Source of the DNA: Blautia sp900556555
Lineage (GTDB): Bacteria > Bacillota > Clostridia > Lachnospirales > Lachnospiraceae
Reading direction: 5' to 3' (one strand)
NCBI GenBank assembly: GCA_964250615.1
Contig: CAXUGM010000005.1
Length of the DNA stretch: 64,000 nt
Part shown: positions 18,165 through 27,079 of the stretch, piece after piece
Layout: each line of letters starts with the position of its first letter
Numbering within the stretch: position 1 is the stretch's first letter
The notes under the pieces: generated by a model
Told to the model about the DNA's origin: nothing
Seen by the model: the letters and a program-made list of their open reading frames with translations, nothing else
Database searches by the model: none
Made by a program: the position numbers and the translations under genes

Positions 18165-19214
18165 TCACACTTTCTCAATCACATGTTCCATGTGATTTCT
18201 CTTCTGTCCTATTCGCATAATTATTTTATAACCCATGGAACGGAATCCCATCATACGGAGCAAACGCAAAATTCCACTTTCTTTGGCAGACAATTCGTAC
18301 ATCCACCTGCTGCTGTTTTTAATCTCTCTGTCAAATTTAATAAACTGCTGCTGAACAGCCTGATTGTTTGCAGGATAACTCATAAAGATCGTTACCTGAT
18401 CTCCAATCATTTGTGCAACTCTTTTTCCGATATACTCTATCTTCTTCTGATTCTTTCCCTCTGAATGCTTCCGATAAGACTCTACAAAACTTGTCAAATG
18501 AGTACACACTGTAATATGATTATCAATATGCTTACGAAAGCCTTCAATACTTACACTTTGAGTTACCTGTCCCAAGCGGTACATATATACATGCAAGTCA
18601 TAGTAAGTCACTTTTTCTACATATGGAAGAGGATACAGCACATACTCTACATCTACATAAAAGCAGTGCTCATCCAACCGGATCTGGTGTTCCTTCAAGA
18701 TACTTGACTTCAATACAAGTGCATGCATCGCCGGAATCACTTTTCCCACAATATCTTCAAATGTTCCGTTCCATTCCATATCATCTGAAGTTTTTAACAA
18801 GTTTCTGTATTCAACTGGAACTCTTTTCCCACTTTCTTCATACACTTCGTAGTAATTGGTAATCACATAATCTGCTTCACATGTTTCCAGTTTCTCAACA
18901 AGTGTCTTAAAATCAGAAGTATTTACCCAATCATCTCCATCAATGACTTTAAAATACTTTCCTGTACACTCTTCTATTCCCCGATTAATCGTAGACCCAT
19001 GTCCGCCATTTTCTTTTGAAATCACACGAAATGTCTGCGGATATTTTTCTTCATATTCTTTTCCGATTGCTTCTGTTCCGTCTTTGGATCCATCATTGAC
19101 AATCAATACTTCTATTTTATCCAGAATACTCTCATCCACAAAGGACTCCAATGTCTGCCAAAGAAACTTCTCTACATTATAAGATGGAATCACTATTGAT
19201 AATATTTTCTCCAT
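18165..19214 (-). CDS. Family 2 glycosyltransferase
   Basis: The 349-residue GT-A enzyme has SIVIPSYNVEKFLWQTLESF, VNDGSKDGT and the metal-binding VIDGDDW near residue 95. It is clearly paralogous to the enzyme at 6023-7030: both share the KENGGxGSTxN block and the LDK(I/L)EV strand. It adds one sugar to the lipid-linked unit in the cytoplasm. The start has AAGGAGAATGAC upstream. It sits between another family 2 enzyme and the flippase in the first half of the locus. Donor unknown. Confidence 0.88.
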   Translation of the reverse strand: MEKILSIVIPSYNVEKFLWQTLESFVDESILDKIEVLIVNDGSKDGTEAIGKEYEEKYPQTFRVISKENGGHGSTINRGIEECTGKYFKVIDGDDWVNTSDFKTLVEKLETCEADYVITNYYEVYEESGKRVPVEYRNLLKTSDDMEWNGTFEDIVGKVIPAMHALVLKSSILKEHQIRLDEHCFYVDVEYVLYPLPYVEKVTYYDLHVYMYRLGQVTQSVSIEGFRKHIDNHITVCTHLTSFVESYRKHSEGKNQKKIEYIGKRVAQMIGDQVTIFMSYPANNQAVQQQFIKFDREIKNSSRWMYELSAKESGILRLLRMMGFRSMGYKIIMRIGQKRNHMEHVIEKV

Positions 19215-19224
19215 GTCATTCTCC

Positions 19225-20235
19225 TTACTTTTTATTACGTAGCAGATCTACACGTTTTCTCATTTTTGACAATAAAGTAATCCCACAATACATTCTTCTC
19301 TTCATTAAAAATAAAAGGAGTCTGTCTTTCTTTGACAACAGTCGCTTAACGTATAGATTTTTATCTGCCTTTGGAAAAATTTCAAATACATACTGTCGGA
19401 ATTTTTCCAAATATTCGCTTTTTGAATCATAATAAATCACTTCCTTAGTCGGAATGAAATATGCATGTTCAAACATCAAATATTCCAGTTCACTAGCATA
19501 CCTATCGAACATATTATTTTCCTTAAAATAAGTCATCAAATTTTCCATTGCCGCTTTCCTATTATCCAAACTTTTCTTAAAATTCTGACTTCGCATAATC
19601 GAACCTTCGTGCAAAATGTAATAATAAAGCGGTTCACTCTCCATATAAACAATACTTTCCGCATTCAATAAAAGTTGCGGTGTAATTGTCAAATCCTCAT
19701 AAACTCTTCCAACCGGATACCGTAACCCACACCGCTCCCACAAAGATATTCGATATATTTTATTGCACGGACTGGGAGTCATAATCAACAGTGCCGGATA
19801 TTCCTCTATTGTCAGCTTTGTTTCTCGTGGAGCATCCATTTTCCAACATTCTCGCCGACCTGTTGCCTCTTCAATCTCCTGATAATCGAAAATCACCACT
19901 TCTGCTTTATAATGTTCTGCACATTTTACTGCCTTTTCCACATAGTTCGGTGCTATATAATCATCACCATCTACATACATCATATAGCTTCCCGTTGCCT
20001 TTTCCAACCCCACATTGCGGACATCCGAAATTCCTCCGTTCACCTTATGAATGACTCGGATTCTGTCATCTGTTTTTGCATAGCTGTCACAGATATTTCC
20101 GCTGCTGTCTGTAGAGCCATCATCTATCAATAGAATTTCTATGTCTTTCCATGTCTGTGCAATAACGCTTCTAATGCACTTTTCGATATATTTCTCGATA
20201 TTATAAACTGCAACAACAACCGTTACTGTTGGCAT
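19225..20235 (-). CDS. Family 2 glycosyltransferase (EpsH/CpsI-like)
   Basis: The 336-residue protein has the classic GT-A N terminus VTVVVAVYNIEKYIEKCIRS, LLIDDGSTDSSGNICD, HKVNGGISDVRNVGLEKATG and the YVDGDDYI metal site near residue 92. The C-terminal ~110 residues (an aromatic, basic half) are typical of exopolysaccharide transferases. Its start overlaps the end of the upstream GT4 gene by 13 bases, showing translational coupling, and GAGGAGGATTGT gives a strong ribosome site. It adds one sugar of the repeat unit; which one cannot be told. Confidence 0.9.
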   Translation of the reverse strand: MPTVTVVVAVYNIEKYIEKCIRSVIAQTWKDIEILLIDDGSTDSSGNICDSYAKTDDRIRVIHKVNGGISDVRNVGLEKATGSYMMYVDGDDYIAPNYVEKAVKCAEHYKAEVVIFDYQEIEEATGRRECWKMDAPRETKLTIEEYPALLIMTPSPCNKIYRISLWERCGLRYPVGRVYEDLTITPQLLLNAESIVYMESEPLYYYILHEGSIMRSQNFKKSLDNRKAAMENLMTYFKENNMFDRYASELEYLMFEHAYFIPTKEVIYYDSKSEYLEKFRQYVFEIFPKADKNLYVKRLLSKKDRLLLFLMKRRMYCGITLLSKMRKRVDLLRNKK

Positions 20236-21332
20236 ACAATCCTCCTCAACTGACTGACCTGACTCTCCAGATCATAATTTTTTGCCTCTTCCAGATACTG
20301 AATCTGTTCTCTGTCATATTGTTTATGAGCAAGTATAAAATCTGCCCACTGTTTCGGACTTTGTTTCAAATCCAGAAAATAACATTCATTCTGTATCTGT
20401 GTTTCTTTTGTTACTTCTGTACTAAACACGCATTGTAATCCAGTGCTCTGGGCCTCTACTCCCACAATCGGAAGCCCCTCAAATCTGGATGGCAATAGAA
20501 ACGTGTCCATTGCCTGATATAATCGCGCTGTATCACTTCTCCATCCTAAAAAAAGGACTGCTTCCTGAAGTTTCTTTTCCTCGACAAGCTGTTTGATATC
20601 TTCCAGTTCTGTGCCTGTCCCAATCATCAAAAGCACTGCTTGTTTATCTGACTTATAAATCTGTTCAAATACTTCCACCAAAAATCTACAGTTTTTTGGA
20701 TAACAGAAATTTCCTACATGTCCCAATACATACTTCTCTTCCAGACCAAGTTCTGCACGCATTTCTCGCCGTATATCCTGCCGATAACAAAATCTGTTTC
20801 TGTCTACTGCATTAAAGATAACTTCAAACTTATCCGATTCCACGATTTTCTTTGGATACAGCCATTCTCCCGCTTTGACAGAACATGCATAAAATCTTGT
20901 TCCTGCTTTATACAAAAATAATCGGCAAACCTTATGTATCACATCGTAAATAAATCTTTCCAATGCACTCTGCCTGTCATTTCCACTGGAATGACTATGC
21001 AGTACCCGTTCTTTCACTTGTATCTTCTGAGCTGCAAATGCTGCGATGCATTCAATTGCTGTGGAAAGATTCAGATAAACCATATCATAAGCATTCTCTT
21101 TCAATATAGAACACACTTGCCGATATTGCCGCAATGGGTGTTTCAATGTTGTTACCGCATACAACTTTGCCCCATATTGTTCCAGATGTTTTTCTAATTC
21201 CAGACTGATTTCATTTGTCAGAAAATCAACTTGTACCCCTTCTCCATGAACAGCCTCCAGAAAATTCAACAAATATCGGTCAACGCCGCCTGCTTTTCCA
21301 TTATCAATAAATCCAGCCAATATCCGTTTCAT
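20223..21332 (-). CDS. Family 4 glycosyltransferase (GT-B)
   Basis: The 369-residue GT-B enzyme begins RILAGFIDNGKAGGVDRYLL (the Gly-rich acceptor loop). In the C-terminal domain it has YVLGHVGNFCYPKN and the retaining E-x7-E motif in FEGLPIVGVEAQSTG near residue 295. It uses a nucleotide sugar to extend the glycan. An AGGAGG site precedes the start, and the gene follows the Wzy candidate by 4 bases. The RYLLNFLEAV and ECIAAFAAQ segments resemble EpsF-like members. Sugar specificity unknown. Confidence 0.9.
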   Translation of the reverse strand: MKRILAGFIDNGKAGGVDRYLLNFLEAVHGEGVQVDFLTNEISLELEKHLEQYGAKLYAVTTLKHPLRQYRQVCSILKENAYDMVYLNLSTAIECIAAFAAQKIQVKERVLHSHSSGNDRQSALERFIYDVIHKVCRLFLYKAGTRFYACSVKAGEWLYPKKIVESDKFEVIFNAVDRNRFCYRQDIRREMRAELGLEEKYVLGHVGNFCYPKNCRFLVEVFEQIYKSDKQAVLLMIGTGTELEDIKQLVEEKKLQEAVLFLGWRSDTARLYQAMDTFLLPSRFEGLPIVGVEAQSTGLQCVFSTEVTKETQIQNECYFLDLKQSPKQWADFILAHKQYDREQIQYLEEAKNYDLESQVSQLRRIVCQQ

Positions 21333-21336
21333 CTTC

Positions 21337-22776
21337 TTATGCCTCCTCTTTTTCTGTCAGTGCATGCATTCCGTATCCAAGAATAAGCCAAAAGCAAAAG
21401 TTCTGCGGTGCATTGACATAAAAGATATACGATAAAAATGTAGCTGCAACACCTAAAGCCAGTGCTGATGAAAGCATTACAATGAGAAAACAATCATTTT
21501 CTTTTTGAAATCTCGAAACCCTTTGCAGAATCTTCCAAAACATAGAAATAAAAATTCCAAGGAAAAGAAAAACTCCTATGAGTCCCTGAGCAACCAATAC
21601 ATCTATTTCCAGATTATGCATAGAGTCATAGTGAACTTTGTACAAATTTTTTACCATATGAGAATTTGGAAAATGTTTCTGTGCATATGCACTCATATTT
21701 CGAAATCCAACGCCAATGAGAGGAGATGTTTTTACTATATTTAATCCGTCATTCCACAATGCCACTCTTCCATTACTATAATCCCGTTCCAAGTCCTCTT
21801 TTCTTTCTTCAACCGCACTCTTATCTGATTGTTCATTAGTCTTGCTATTGCTCTTCTCATTTGACTTATTTTCCGTCTTCTGATTTTCTTTTTTGTCTGT
21901 TTTTTCTTTTGCATCTGACTGCTCTTGTACTTCCTGCGCCTTCACCATGTCATCATAGGACGCATATGCTGCTTTTAAGCCAAAATCTCCTGCAATAATC
22001 ATGGTGAAAATACCAACAAAAAGTAATATCTTTTTCCATTGTATTTGTTTCTGTTTGATAAGTTGAAAAAATGCATAAAATATAATACCTGCCATCAAGC
22101 AAACAAATCCTGTTCTGGAATCAGAAAAAACTATGTATGCATACTGAATAACTCCGCAAATAACAATCAATATTTTCTGCCACAATTTCTTCGTTTTTCT
22201 ATACAGATACAACAACAAAAAGACAGCAATTGCACTAATTGTAGCTCCGTGATTTGGATCATCATATACCCCCCACAGGCGTTCCCAACGATATCCGATT
22301 CCGTGAGCAATGCCTGTCGGGTCTATATAATCATACATTCTTCCCCATACAAGCATACTTAAACTAACACAATTCGCTACTGTACAATACACAATATAGG
22401 GCATAGACAGCCAGATTAATTCTGTTTCCATCTCTTTTCTTGTCATATCAAATGCGGAAACATATAACAAAAAGATGGGAAATATCAACCAAAGAAATCC
22501 TTTTGTATTCTCTATGACACCACCATAAGAAGCGTGTGTAAAGGCACTGACTGCATAACTCAATACGAAAAGCCCCAATCCTACAACCGCAATCGCCTTT
22601 TTATATCGTTTCCATCTCAACAACATCCAGACGCAAAAAAATCCTCCCAGAAACGCAATTGCATAGGTTGCTAGATTCATCCATGCCATTCCATTTATAA
22701 AAGCATTAAATGCAAACAACAAGTATACTAAATATATCATTTTAAATCCCAACAAGCATTTTTTAAAACTATCCAC
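21337..22776 (-). CDS. Wzy/O-antigen-ligase-like polymerase with charged loop
   Basis: The 479-residue polytopic protein has the O-antigen ligase/Wzy_C hallmark RVALWNDGLNIVKTSPLIGVGFRNM near residues 340-365, followed by HNLEIDVLVAQGLIGVFLF. Just before this lies an odd low-complexity hydrophilic insert of about 55 residues made almost only of K, E, D, N, Q, S and T (KTDKKENQKTENKSNEKSNS), placed in the large outer loop. It is predicted to polymerise the repeat units of the first half of the locus. Start is GTG at 22776 behind AGGAG. A ligase role is the alternative. Confidence 0.82.
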   Translation of the reverse strand: MDSFKKCLLGFKMIYLVYLLFAFNAFINGMAWMNLATYAIAFLGGFFCVWMLLRWKRYKKAIAVVGLGLFVLSYAVSAFTHASYGGVIENTKGFLWLIFPIFLLYVSAFDMTRKEMETELIWLSMPYIVYCTVANCVSLSMLVWGRMYDYIDPTGIAHGIGYRWERLWGVYDDPNHGATISAIAVFLLLYLYRKTKKLWQKILIVICGVIQYAYIVFSDSRTGFVCLMAGIIFYAFFQLIKQKQIQWKKILLFVGIFTMIIAGDFGLKAAYASYDDMVKAQEVQEQSDAKEKTDKKENQKTENKSNEKSNSKTNEQSDKSAVEERKEDLERDYSNGRVALWNDGLNIVKTSPLIGVGFRNMSAYAQKHFPNSHMVKNLYKVHYDSMHNLEIDVLVAQGLIGVFLFLGIFISMFWKILQRVSRFQKENDCFLIVMLSSALALGVAATFLSYIFYVNAPQNFCFWLILGYGMHALTEKEEA

Positions 22777-22782
22777 TTAATC

Positions 22783-23877
22783 CTATCTCCTTGATTTCAC
22801 TTTCGAATAAAACATTGGCAATTTATTTTTTACAATATAAATAATTCTCCCTAATCCAAGACAACACATCACATGCCGTCCTTTCAAAAAAATCAATGCC
22901 AATTGTAATGCCTTACTATCTTTTGCTTCTGCCTGTGGAATTAAAACCTCAAACAATTCCTGATGAAAAACATCCTTACACCAAGTTCTCCGCATTCCAT
23001 AAGTCATCTTTGCCCTCGGATCACAATTTCTTTGTAACGCAGAAAGAATATATCTCGCATATAAAGAACCCAATATTTTCTCCACTTCTAGAGTTACTAT
23101 TCCCCAGTATCGGTATTGATCCAATAACAACTGGATTCTTCTTTTGTGCAGAGAATAATATTCCGGTACAAACTCGTTCGTTAAACTGTCTTGTGAACGT
23201 TTTGCATAATGATATGGTGTGATTGCCAGAATCGTCAGACTATCAATGTCCATACAATATGCAATATTAAATGTAATGTCCTCAATAAATTTATTTGTAC
23301 GATAATCTGTAAATTTTAAATTTATTTCTTGCAAATATTTCAAATCATAAATTTTATTCCAGGGATAACCATACAGTGTTTGCTGCTCTAGATATATCAT
23401 ATACGGACGTAATTCTTCTTTGCTCCTAAACACTTTTTCCTCTGGACATCTGATATTTTGATAAGCAAATCTTCCATTTGCCGCATAATACTCTTCTATC
23501 AGTCCAAACATCAACAACTTTGCGGGATTTTCACTCAAAGAGTCATAAAACGCTTGCAATGCCGTATTCTCTACCGCATCATCGGAATCAACAAACCAGA
23601 GATATTTGCCTCCTGCATATGATATTCCCTGATTTCTGGCTTCACTGACTCCCAGATTTTTTTCCAAATGTATTACCCGGATTCTTTTATCTTGTTCCGC
23701 ATAGGCATCCAGAATTTCGCCACTTCTGTCCGGAGAATGATCTACTACAGCGATTAATTCCCAATCTTTAAATGTCTGGCTTTGAATACTTTCAACAATT
23801 TTTTGAATATATGATTCTGCCTTGTATACCGGCATTACAATACTGAAAAAAGGTATTTTCTTCTCCATTTCACTCAT
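22783..23877 (-). CDS. Family 2 glycosyltransferase
   Basis: The 364-residue GT-A protein has FFSIVMPVYKAESYIQKIVESI, VVDHSPDRSGEILDAYAEQD, EKNLGVSEARNQGISYAGGKY and the metal site FVDSDDAVE near residue 100. The usual DDGS is DHSP here, a known variation. The C-terminal half is helical and basic, fitting membrane association. It follows glf by about 100 bases and precedes the polymerase by 6. Adjacency to glf makes it a candidate galactofuranosyltransferase, but the linkage cannot be read from sequence. Confidence 0.88.
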   Translation of the reverse strand: MSEMEKKIPFFSIVMPVYKAESYIQKIVESIQSQTFKDWELIAVVDHSPDRSGEILDAYAEQDKRIRVIHLEKNLGVSEARNQGISYAGGKYLWFVDSDDAVENTALQAFYDSLSENPAKLLMFGLIEEYYAANGRFAYQNIRCPEEKVFRSKEELRPYMIYLEQQTLYGYPWNKIYDLKYLQEINLKFTDYRTNKFIEDITFNIAYCMDIDSLTILAITPYHYAKRSQDSLTNEFVPEYYSLHKRRIQLLLDQYRYWGIVTLEVEKILGSLYARYILSALQRNCDPRAKMTYGMRRTWCKDVFHQELFEVLIPQAEAKDSKALQLALIFLKGRHVMCCLGLGRIIYIVKNKLPMFYSKVKSRR

Positions 23878-23980
23878 TTTTCCCTCAATTTTCAGGGCTT
23901 TTTGGTCTCTTTCAGATATTTTCCATCATTTGTAGAACCATATATCCAAATGTTGCTAAAAGCCCCTTATTCCTTAACTC

Positions 23981-25078
23981 TTACAATTCTTTTTCTACTA
24001 AATCAAACGCAGATTCAATTACCTTGTCCATATCATAGTATTTATACTCTGCCAGCCTTCCACCGAACAGGACTCTGCTTTCCTTATCTGCCAGTTCTTT
24101 GTATTGCTGATACAAACTCTGGTTTTTCTCATCATTGATGGGGTAATAAGGCTCCATTCCTTCCTGCCAGTCTGCCGGATATTCTCTGGTAATGACGGTC
24201 TTAGGCTGTGTGCCAAATTCAAAATGTTTATGCTCGATGATTCTTGTGTAAGGCGTTTCCCGGTCTGTGTAGTTAACTACAGCCACTCCCTGGTAATTCT
24301 CCTTATCCACAACTTCTGTTTCAAATTTCAGGCTTCTGTATTCCAGTTTTCCGAAGCAATAATCATAGTAAGAATCAATAGTACCTGTATATAAAACTTT
24401 TTCTCCCAGAGCATTATATTTTTCTCTGTTTTCGTTATAATCTACGCCTGTTTCCATATCGCATCCTGCAAACAGCTTGTCAATCAGCACGTTATAACCG
24501 CCAATAGGAATCCCCTGATATAAGTCATTAAAATAATTGTTGTCATACGTATATCTTACAGGAAGTCTCTTGATAATAAAAGACGGTAAATCTTTACAAT
24601 CTCTTCCCCACTGTTTTTCTGTATATCCCTTAATCAGTTTTTTATAGATATCCTCTCCAACCAAGCTGATGGCCTGCTCTTCCAGGTTTTTCGGCTCTCC
24701 CTTTACACTTGCTTTTTGTTTCTCTATAATTGCTTTCGCCTCATCAGGAGTGCTGATGTTCCACATTTTACTAAATGTATTCATATTAAATGGCATATTA
24801 TACATCTCGCCATGGAAATTTGCTACCGGAGAATTGGTATAACGGTTGAACTCTACCAGAGAATTCACAAACTGCCATACTTTTTTATTACTGGTATGGA
24901 AAATATGTGCACCGTATTTATGGACATGGATATCTTCCATATCCTCACAATAAAGATTTCCACCAATCGTATCACGTTTTTCCACTACCAAACATGTTTT
25001 CCCTGCTTTTACCGCATGATAGGCAAATACCCCTGAAAACAAACCGCTTCCAACTAATACATAATCATATTTCTTCAT
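23981..25078 (-). CDS. glf: UDP-galactopyranose mutase
   Basis: The 365-residue flavoenzyme opens with the FAD Rossmann motif YDYVLVGSGLFSGVFAYHA and VVEKRDTIGGNLY, then KYGAHIFHTSNKKVW (the active-site His region) and PFNMNTFSKMW, all diagnostic for Glf. It converts UDP-galactopyranose to UDP-galactofuranose in the cytoplasm. Its presence means the glycan very probably contains galactofuranose. Length is normal and the start has GAAGGAG. A neighbouring family 2 or family 4 transferase should use the product. Confidence 0.96.
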   Translation of the reverse strand: MKKYDYVLVGSGLFSGVFAYHAVKAGKTCLVVEKRDTIGGNLYCEDMEDIHVHKYGAHIFHTSNKKVWQFVNSLVEFNRYTNSPVANFHGEMYNMPFNMNTFSKMWNISTPDEAKAIIEKQKASVKGEPKNLEEQAISLVGEDIYKKLIKGYTEKQWGRDCKDLPSFIIKRLPVRYTYDNNYFNDLYQGIPIGGYNVLIDKLFAGCDMETGVDYNENREKYNALGEKVLYTGTIDSYYDYCFGKLEYRSLKFETEVVDKENYQGVAVVNYTDRETPYTRIIEHKHFEFGTQPKTVITREYPADWQEGMEPYYPINDEKNQSLYQQYKELADKESRVLFGGRLAEYKYYDMDKVIESAFDLVEKEL

Positions 25079-25141
25079 AAAATTTTCTCCTTCTCTGAAT
25101 TTCTATACTATTTTTTCATACATCACCACAGTAAAAATAAT

Positions 25142-26371
25142 CTATTCATTTCCTGTCAGCTCCTCTATCAATTCAATAATCTTCTTGTAAGACTGAGGTC
25201 TGTCGAACTGCTCTTCTGCAATGGTTCTTGCTCTTTTTCCCATTTCAGTTCTTCCTGTTTCATCTTCGTAGAGTTTTTCAATGGCATCTGCCAGAACCTT
25301 CACATCTTCCGGCATAATATTAATACCAAATCCATCATGTTCCACCTTATTTCTAAACTCTGGACTCATACAGGTATTAATCATAGGTTTTCCTGCTGCC
25401 AGATAATCCCCGATTTTTGTTACAATGCTCTGAGGAGCTTTCTTTACAAAAGAATTTACCAGTATATCGGACTTTGCCAGATATGCCGCCATCTTTGGAT
25501 AAGGTGCATACCCTACAAATTCTACATTGGTACATTTCTGTTCCTTTGCCAGACCTTCTAATTCCTCTTTTAAAGGTCCTCCTCCCAGGATTTTAATCTT
25601 TATCTGGCTCTTGCCACGGTTTAAGAGTTCCTTTCCCGCCAGCACCATAGTTTTGATATCGTAACTGGTTCCAATGGTTCCTGCATAAGAAACCCAGAAC
25701 TCTTCTTCATCTTTGCTTATCTGTGGGCCATATTCCGCTACGCCTGCATCAAATTCTGCAATTTCATTTCCCACATACACGGTCTTCTTCGGTACGTTTA
25801 GTTGTTGGTTCTTCAATGGTCTATCCCTGTATTCGTCTGAAGTCCCAATAATACCCGATACTAAAGAGTAAACTTTCTCCGCATCTCTTAAAAGAGGGTA
25901 AAAGAGAACATCACTGATAACCGGTATATCCAATACCATACGCATAGCCTCCGGCCATAAATCATTGACATCAGGAACAAAAGGAATGCCTTTTGATTTT
26001 GCATATTCTGCTGCTGCAAGGGCTACATCATTGGGAGGGATTTCGCAATATATCAAATCATAATCCCCTTCTTTTTCCAAAAGCTGCTGCAGATTTTTTG
26101 CAGCAATACGATGGCTTCTGATTCTACGCAGATCAATATTCTTCTTATATCCCGGCTCATAAATAAATTTTAAATTAAATTTATAGTTCTCTGTTTTAAT
26201 CTCATCAAGATTCCTCTGGGCTTTCTCCCAATGCTGAAAGGTTGTAGTGATTAAATCTACCTGATATCCCGCATCAGAAAGAAAATCTCCAATGTACCGG
26301 AAACGGCTGTATCCTTTTTCATTGTCGAGTTTCACACCCATAGATATTACTGCTATCTTTTTCATATTCAT
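25142..26371 (-). CDS. Family 4 glycosyltransferase (WbuB/WcaI-like)
   Basis: The 409-residue GT-B enzyme has an N-terminal VISMGVKLDNEKGYSRFRYIGDFL acceptor domain with EIPPNDVALAAAEYAKSKGIPFVPDVNDLWPEAM near residue 125. The C-terminal donor domain has VSYAGTIGTSYDIKTM and KIGDYLAAGKPMINT near residue 325. The DLWPEA and KIGDYLAAGKP patterns are characteristic of the WbuB group that adds the second sugar onto the PglC-type product. The next gene downstream is glf. It lies 7 bases behind the initiating transferase, which fits that order of action. Confidence 0.88.
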   Translation of the reverse strand: MNMKKIAVISMGVKLDNEKGYSRFRYIGDFLSDAGYQVDLITTTFQHWEKAQRNLDEIKTENYKFNLKFIYEPGYKKNIDLRRIRSHRIAAKNLQQLLEKEGDYDLIYCEIPPNDVALAAAEYAKSKGIPFVPDVNDLWPEAMRMVLDIPVISDVLFYPLLRDAEKVYSLVSGIIGTSDEYRDRPLKNQQLNVPKKTVYVGNEIAEFDAGVAEYGPQISKDEEEFWVSYAGTIGTSYDIKTMVLAGKELLNRGKSQIKIKILGGGPLKEELEGLAKEQKCTNVEFVGYAPYPKMAAYLAKSDILVNSFVKKAPQSIVTKIGDYLAAGKPMINTCMSPEFRNKVEHDGFGINIMPEDVKVLADAIEKLYEDETGRTEMGKRARTIAEEQFDRPQSYKKIIELIEELTGNE

Positions 26372-26378
26372 CTCCTGT

Positions 26379-27077
26379 TTATTTCAACACTGCCAGGGCT
26401 GTATCTATCATAACCTTAAAATCGCCCCAGATGCTAAATTCTATCAAATACTGCAAGTTATATTTCATCTTCTCTGGCAAAACATATTCCACATAGATTT
26501 CATCTGTACTTTTGTCTGTTGTCCGGCTATATTGATCTAAGATTTCATCTTCATCTTTATAAACAATACTGGTTCTGGAAGTGATTCCAGCCGGCAGTAA
26601 AAGAGTTGCCATCATCTCTGGAGAATAGCTGTCTACATATTTCTGCACTTCCGGCCTTGTCCCTACAAAGCTCATATCTCCTGTAAGCACATTAAATAAC
26701 TGCGGAAGTTCATCCAGACGGCATTTGCGAAGTTTATTTCCCATTCTGGTGATTCTGGAATCCTGTCCGGTGGTTACCAGTGGACCCTTCTTATCCGCAT
26801 CTGCCACCATAGTCCGGAACTTAAAAATACGATATTTTTTCCCGTACTGTGTCACTCTTTCCTGACGGTAAAAAACCGGCCCTTTGCTGTCCAGTTTAAT
26901 GCATACTGCCAGTATGAGCATCACCGGTGACAAAAGAACGGTCAAAATAAATGCCAGAACCACGTCCAAAAAACGTTTGACCACCAGAGCCCCACGTTTT
27001 TTGGAAAGGTGCCTATAATATTTTTTTACTTCTTCCTGTTTCATTTCCTGAGGAAGTGCATCCCAACTCTTTAACAT
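26379..27077 (-). CDS. Initiating sugar-phosphate transferase (PglC/WcaJ-like)
   Basis: The 232-residue protein has one N-terminal membrane helix (residues 34-58, KRFLDVVLAFILTVLLSPVM), then the core FYRQERVTQYGKKYRIFKFRTM and CRLDELPQLFNVLTGDMSFVGTRPE with the catalytic Asp-Glu pair. It transfers a sugar phosphate to undecaprenyl phosphate. Genes for a 4,6-dehydratase and a DegT aminotransferase precede it, as in bacillosamine-type pathways, so the first sugar is probably a 4-amino-4,6-dideoxy HexNAc or its relative. No PglD acetyltransferase is adjacent. Confidence 0.92.
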   Translation of the reverse strand: MLKSWDALPQEMKQEEVKKYYRHLSKKRGALVVKRFLDVVLAFILTVLLSPVMLILAVCIKLDSKGPVFYRQERVTQYGKKYRIFKFRTMVADADKKGPLVTTGQDSRITRMGNKLRKCRLDELPQLFNVLTGDMSFVGTRPEVQKYVDSYSPEMMATLLLPAGITSRTSIVYKDEDEILDQYSRTTDKSTDEIYVEYVLPEKMKYNLQYLIEFSIWGDFKVMIDTALAVLK

Positions 27078-27079
27078 AC

